Assembly (NCBI RefSeq): GCF_004353905.1
Contig: NZ_SMOD01000011.1
Coordinates: 186,001-250,000, forward strand
Length of the DNA: 64,000 bases
Reading direction: 5' to 3'
Source: Paraburkholderia guartelaensis
Lineage (GTDB): Bacteria > Pseudomonadota > Gammaproteobacteria > Burkholderiales > Burkholderiaceae
The notes beneath the pieces were generated by a model. It saw only the letters and a list, made by a program, of their open reading frames with translations, ran no database searches and was not told the DNA's origin. Positions within the stretch are counted from its first letter, which is position 1, and the number at the start of each line of letters is the position of its first letter. Of the stretch, positions 60,866-64,000 are shown piece after piece. A program made the translations under genes and the position numbers.

Positions 60866-60897
60866 GGGTTTACCCTTAACAGGGTTTACCCTATAAT
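60866..60897 (+). promoter_or_regulatory. sigma-70 promoter of the DUF3563 gene with two tandem palindromes
   Basis: TTTACC (60869-60874) and TATAAT (60892-60897) are 17 bases apart, with +1 predicted near 60904. The palindrome GGGTTTACCC occurs at 60866-60875 over the -35 and again, extended to AGGGTTTACCCT, at 60881-60892 up to the -10. Both copies contain GTTTAC, a GTWWAC site. Confidence 0.75.
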
Positions 60898-60945
60898 GGC
60901 TTCATTCGATTCGCGGGCAAGTGCCCGTCAAAGAAGGGCCAAATC

Positions 60946-61125
60946 ATGTACCTGCTCAGCCGTCTTTTCCTGTTCCTTTCCGAAACCGCCGAAGCTCGCC
61001 GCCAGCAGCGCGAGGAAGCGTATCTCGCGCAGTCCGTCGACATCTACGATCTCGAGTTCCGCATGCGCAAGATGGATCGTGAGAAGGCCACGCGCCACCC
61101 GTCGTGGATGAACCACTACGGCTAA
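60946..61125 (+). CDS. DUF3563 small protein
   Basis: This 59-residue protein (M-Y-L-L-S-R-L-F-L-F-L-S-E-T-A-E-A-R-R ... Y-D-L-E-F-R-M-R-K-M-D) is the DUF3563 family, common in Burkholderiaceae and of unknown function. The Y-D-L-E-F-R-M-R core is the family mark; the N-terminus is short, hydrophobic and may associate with membranes. It is monocistronic, with a strong promoter ending at 60897 and a terminator after the stop, which suggests high expression. AAGAAGGG precedes the ATG. Confidence 0.85.
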   Translation: MYLLSRLFLFLSETAEARRQQREEAYLAQSVDIYDLEFRMRKMDREKATRHPSWMNHYG

Positions 61126-61160
61126 GCAGGAATGCTGAGCCCCGCTAACGGGGCAAAATG

Positions 61161-61195
61161 AAAACGGCGCCCCGAGTGAACGAGGCGCCGTTTTT
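61161..61195. terminator. bidirectional rho-independent terminator
   Basis: An 11-bp perfect stem (AAAACGGCGCC at 61161-61171 with GGCGCCGTTTT at 61184-61194) has T on one side and A on the other, so it can end both the DUF3563 transcript and the minus-strand transcript of the BPSS1780-family gene. Confidence 0.88.
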
Positions 61196-61224
61196 GCATT
61201 GTGCGTGAAGGACAGCCGCGCCGT

Positions 61225-62028
61225 TCAGCGGCCAGAGTTCGGCATTTCGGCGGCCTGCTTTTCCTGCACGCCGAAGCAGCCGCGGTAGGTCGCGTAGAAC
61301 GAGCAATAGAGCATCGTCGTCACGATGATGAGCGCGGGCATCAGGATCGCCACCGTGAAGTCGCCCGCGCCGAGCGCGCGCAGCAGCGTCGACAAGCCGA
61401 TCGATACGACCGTCGAGACCGCGAACCACAGCGCGCCGTACACCGTGAACGCGCCCTTGTTGCGCCAGCAGCTCACGATGCTGAAGAACATGGCCTTCAC
61501 GGGCGGCACGTCGTGCCACGCCGTGAGCACGGGCGCAAACCAGAACAGCATCGACACCGGCACGTAGCAGAGCAGCGAAGCGAGCACTGCAAGCGGCACG
61601 TCGCTGTTGGCGAGCGCTTCCGCGTCGAGGTCGCCGCCGATCGTCATCAGCCGCAGTAGCGCGCCGCCGTCCACGAACGCAGACGCGGCCAGCACCAGCA
61701 ACATCGCGACCACGTAGATCGCCCCGAGCACCAGCAGCTGCTTCGCCACGTTGCTGCCGTACGAACGGAAGCCGTCGATCAGAATGGTCGGGAACACCGG
61801 TTTGCCCGCGATCGTGTCGCGGCACGCCGCCATGAAGCCGACGGCCACGCCGGGCACGAACAGCAGCGGCAGCACGCCGCCGATCACGGGGATGGCGGAA
61901 ATCAGCGTCATCGCCAGCAAATAGGCGAAAAACAGCGTGAGAAACGCGAGCGGATTGCGGCGGAACAGCCAGATACCCTGGCGGAACCAGACGTAGCCCG
62001 TCTTCGCGGGGACTTCAATTAGTTGCAT
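61225..62028 (-). CDS. BPSS1780-family integral membrane protein
   Basis: The 267-residue protein has about five or six membrane segments and begins M-Q-L-I-E-V-P-A-K-T-G-Y-V-W-F-R-Q-G-I-W-L, a start I associate with the BPSS1780 membrane protein family of Burkholderia. No function is known. It overlaps the 3' end of thrB by 10 bases, so the two are translated from one mRNA, which ends at the 61161-61195 terminator. Confidence 0.82.
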   Translation of the reverse strand: MQLIEVPAKTGYVWFRQGIWLFRRNPLAFLTLFFAYLLAMTLISAIPVIGGVLPLLFVPGVAVGFMAACRDTIAGKPVFPTILIDGFRSYGSNVAKQLLVLGAIYVVAMLLVLAASAFVDGGALLRLMTIGGDLDAEALANSDVPLAVLASLLCYVPVSMLFWFAPVLTAWHDVPPVKAMFFSIVSCWRNKGAFTVYGALWFAVSTVVSIGLSTLLRALGAGDFTVAILMPALIIVTTMLYCSFYATYRGCFGVQEKQAAEMPNSGR

Positions 62029-63026
62029 GGGCGATGGGGCAAGGCGTGATGGGAGCCCGCCTCGCTGCCGGCGAGGCGCTCGCGCAAGATGCGCTCGAAA
62101 TGGCCGGGATCGTGCGGCTTGAGCAGCTCGGCCGAGCGGGGCAGGTGGAAATCATACAGGCGCGAGACCCAGAAGCGGTACGCACCTGCGCGCAGCATGT
62201 CCATCCAGTGCCGCGTTTCCTCGGGCGTGAATGGGCGCACGGTCTGGTAGGCGCGCAAGAGCGCGTCGGCGCGCGCCGTGTCGAGCTTGCCGGTGGCGAG
62301 GTCGACGCACCAGTCGTTCACGGTCACGGCCACGTCGAACAGCCACTTGTCGCAGCCGGCGAAATAGAAGTCGAAAAAGCCGCCCAGCCGAACTTCGTGG
62401 CCCGGCGCCGGGTGCGAGTGCGCAAACATCGCATTGTCGCGGAACAGGTCGCAATGGCAAGGACCGCCCGGCAGCGCCGCGTAGTCGGCCGAGCCGAAGA
62501 ATGCCCGCTGGTGGTCGAGTTCGCTCGTGAGGAGCGTGCGCTGGGCGTCGTCCAGAAACGGCAGCACGGTCGGCACCGTTTCTTCCCACCATGAAAGGCT
62601 GCGCAGATTCGGCTGGTCGCCGCGGTAGTCGCGGCCCGCCAGGTGCAAGCGAGCGAGCATCTGCCCCACTTCCGCGCAGTGTTCCACGCCGGGCGCGAGT
62701 TCGGGCTTGCCTTCGAGCTTCGAGACGATGGCCGCGGGCTTGCCGTGCAGCAGGCCGAAAAGCGCGCCGTCCTTGCGCGGCATGGGGTCGGGTACCGGCA
62801 CGCGATGCGAGGCGAGGTGCCGCATCAGGTCGAGGTAGAACGGCAGTTGCCCGGCCGTCAGCTTTTCGAAGATCGTCAGGACGTATTCGCCGCGCGTCGT
62901 CGTCAGGAAGAAGTTGCTGTTCTCAATGCCGGACTGGATGCCGCGAAATTCGACGACATCGCCGAGATCGTAGTCGCGCAGCCATTGGGCAAGCTCTTTG
63001 TCGGTGACAGCGGTGAAGACGGCCAT
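62019..63026 (-). CDS. thrB: homoserine kinase (APH-fold type)
   Basis: ThrB phosphorylates homoserine for threonine synthesis. This 335-residue enzyme is the aminoglycoside-phosphotransferase-fold type used by pseudomonads and Burkholderiales, not the GHMP type of E. coli: M-A-V-F-T-A-V-T-D-K-E-L, G-I-E-N-S-N-F-F-L, catalytic C-H-C-D-L-F-R-D-N and metal-binding G-F-F-D-F-Y-F-A-G. It shares the aspartate pathway with asd at the other end of the window. It overlaps the BPSS1780-family gene by 10 bases. Confidence 0.95.
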   Translation of the reverse strand: MAVFTAVTDKELAQWLRDYDLGDVVEFRGIQSGIENSNFFLTTTRGEYVLTIFEKLTAGQLPFYLDLMRHLASHRVPVPDPMPRKDGALFGLLHGKPAAIVSKLEGKPELAPGVEHCAEVGQMLARLHLAGRDYRGDQPNLRSLSWWEETVPTVLPFLDDAQRTLLTSELDHQRAFFGSADYAALPGGPCHCDLFRDNAMFAHSHPAPGHEVRLGGFFDFYFAGCDKWLFDVAVTVNDWCVDLATGKLDTARADALLRAYQTVRPFTPEETRHWMDMLRAGAYRFWVSRLYDFHLPRSAELLKPHDPGHFERILRERLAGSEAGSHHALPHRPCN

Positions 63027-63157
63027 GCAAGAAGGTCGGTTGATTGGTAATGGCGGGTCGGCGAACGCTGCGAGGTGCTGCCCGAGGGGCTTGCAGGCGT
63101 GTCCGGCTCAGGCGCGATGGCCGCGGCCCGGCTCATGGGGCGGCGCACATGGCGTTG

Positions 63158-63190
63158 GCGCGGGCATGCCACCTAAAGGCATGCCCGCGC
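63158..63190. other. 13-bp perfect inverted repeat between the DUF2782 gene and thrB
   Basis: GCGCGGGCATGCC (63158-63170) pairs with GGCATGCCCGCGC (63178-63190) around a 7-base loop. It begins 10 bases after the DUF2782 stop on the minus strand. There is no T-run on either side, so it may be a rho-assisted terminator or an RNA 3'-end stabiliser. Confidence 0.6.
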
Positions 63191-63199
63191 CCGGGTGGC

Positions 63200-63607
63200 T
63201 CAGTAATGCAGGTTGATCGACGGCAGGCGCGTGCTGGCCTGGCCGTTGTTGCGCACTTGCGGCGAGGTGTCGGGGTTTGCGCTCATCGTGTAGCGCGTGC
63301 CGAAGTTCGAATGCACGTTGATCTCGACGGGCTTGCCCTTGTCGCGGAACTCGGTGATTTCGGTGCCGTTCGGGCTCACTTCGTGATAGCTGGGCACGCG
63401 CGGCACGTCGTTGATGTCGACCTTCGAGGTGACGCGTGCGGCCGGCTTGTTGTTGATCGCAGCCAGATCGGGCAGGCCCGCGCGTTCGTTCTCCGATTGC
63501 GCGGATTGTGCCTCGACGGCGGTCTTTGCGTCGTCGGCCGGCGCGGCCATGGCGACCCCGCTGAAAGCGAGCGACACCGCGACGGCGGCAAGAAGGTGCG
63601 ACTTCAT
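63200..63607 (-). CDS. DUF2782 periplasmic protein
   Basis: From ATG 63607, with GGAG upstream, the 135-residue product has a clear signal peptide (M-K-S-H-L-L-A-A-V-A-V-S-L-A-F-S-G-V-A-M, cut near A-M-A-A-P). The mature part carries the DUF2782 pattern S-P-N-G-T-E-I-T-E-F-R-D-K-G-K-P-V-E-I-N-V and a C-terminal disordered tail. Family function is unknown. It lies upstream of thrB on the same strand. Confidence 0.82.
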   Translation of the reverse strand: MKSHLLAAVAVSLAFSGVAMAAPADDAKTAVEAQSAQSENERAGLPDLAAINNKPAARVTSKVDINDVPRVPSYHEVSPNGTEITEFRDKGKPVEINVHSNFGTRYTMSANPDTSPQVRNNGQASTRLPSINLHY

Positions 63608-63822
63608 GGTCTTTCTCCGATGGGATGCTCCAATTCTAGCAAATCCGGGCGCTTCGCCCCATGTCGCGCAAGCGCTGCGGCCCGCGCCCGGCGGGCGGTG
63701 CGCGGCGCCCACAGCGCTCGCGGGGCGGGTCCTGCAAAAGCCCTCGGCGCGGCGAGGTCCGTCGCCAGAAAGTCGCACCTTCCGTGGTAATGTGGATCCA
63801 TCAAACGGAGAGGCGAACGAAG

Positions 63823-64000
63823 ATGAACAACGATAGCTACCTGCGGCCCCTCATGACGCCGGCGCACGACTTCCCGGACGAATTTTTCGAAGACGCCGCC
63901 GACGCCGTGGCGCGCCTCTCGAGCATCTACGAAGCGAATACGTCGTTCCTGCGCGACGCGTTCGCGCGCTATCGCCGCGGCGAGGCATTCGAGCGCCGCG
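63823..64000 (+). CDS. amn: AMP nucleosidase, 3'-truncated by the window edge
   Basis: Only the first 59 codons are in the window: M-N-N-D-S-Y-L-R-P-L-M-T-P-A-H-D-F-P, then A-V-A-R-L-S-S-I-Y-E-A-N-T-S-F-L-R-D-A-F-A-R-Y-R. This matches my memory of the Burkholderiales AMP nucleosidase N-terminus. The family hydrolyses AMP to adenine and ribose-5-phosphate. The catalytic part lies beyond the edge, so the call rests on this short segment. A GGAGAGG Shine-Dalgarno precedes the ATG. Confidence 0.7.
   Translation, partial: MNNDSYLRPLMTPAHDFPDEFFEDAADAVARLSSIYEANTSFLRDAFARYRRGEAFERR

Noticed and set aside
1..64000. Prophage, insertion sequence, CRISPR or tRNA-linked island
   Set aside because: No transposase, integrase, repeat-spacer pattern or tRNA gene was seen; the accessory regions have base composition like their neighbours.

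Overview
The window is high-GC, densely coded DNA with the gene content and order of the Burkholderia / Paraburkholderia group (Betaproteobacteria, Burkholderiaceae). The leuCDB-asd-fimV-truA-trpFBA-accD-folC-dedD-cvpA-purF-metZ backbone, a DNA methyltransferase inside the trp genes, a BPSS1780-family membrane protein and a DUF3563 protein all point there. The species cannot be fixed from this stretch. I saw no rRNA, tRNA, CRISPR array, insertion sequence or prophage gene. Function calls are family recognition by eye from the translated sequence; no search was run.

Region 1 (1-19755, all on +) is core metabolism. leuC (cut by the left edge), leuD and leuB make leucine and end at a clear terminator. 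Then comes a 38-codon Thr/Ile-rich reading frame that looks like an attenuation leader, followed by asd, which feeds threonine, isoleucine, methionine and lysine synthesis. After another strong terminator come fimV, truA, trpF, trpB, an orphan beta-class DNA methyltransferase, trpA, accD, folC, a SPOR-domain (DedD-like) protein, cvpA, purF, a double hairpin, metZ and a MOSC-domain protein.

Region 2 (19771-23421) holds an AraC-type regulator, an FKBP prolyl isomerase, a small histidine-kinase-like protein with an eroded ATPase half, and a CNNM/CBS membrane protein. Region 3 (23431-41945, all on -) is an 18.5-kb operon of seven glucan genes transcribed glgE, treS-mak fusion, glgB, glgX, treZ, malQ, treY. 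Most junctions are 4- to 8-base stop/start overlaps. Together they encode the GlgE route (trehalose to maltose to maltose-1-phosphate to branched alpha-glucan) and the TreX/Y/Z route back from glucan to trehalose, in principle a closed trehalose-glucan cycle.

Region 4 (42281-52444) is accessory: a DUF1345 membrane protein, a three-subunit periplasmic FAD sugar dehydrogenase (Tat-exported small subunit, GMC flavoprotein with an Fe-S cysteine motif, tri-haem cytochrome c), a PPP-type phosphatase, a RES/Xre toxin-antitoxin pair with a palindromic operator between its -35 and -10, a histidine-rich secreted protein, a LysR/tautomerase divergent pair, and a TetR regulator facing a DUF3313 lipoprotein. 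Region 5 (52619-64000) has a lone PqiB-like triple-MCE protein, PPK2, a DUF465 protein, a CHAD-domain protein, a ModE-type regulator, a PAP2 phosphatase, a PHB-depolymerase-type esterase, a DUF3563 protein behind a strong promoter, a BPSS1780-family protein, thrB, a DUF2782 protein and the start of amn (cut by the right edge).

The most notable points are the putative Thr/Ile attenuator in front of asd, the one-operon trehalose-glucan cycle with a GlgE that carries an extra, apparently dead GH13 domain, and the coincidence that two promoter regions here carry paired GTWWAC sites, the sequence I recall for the orphan methyltransferase family found in the trp genes.
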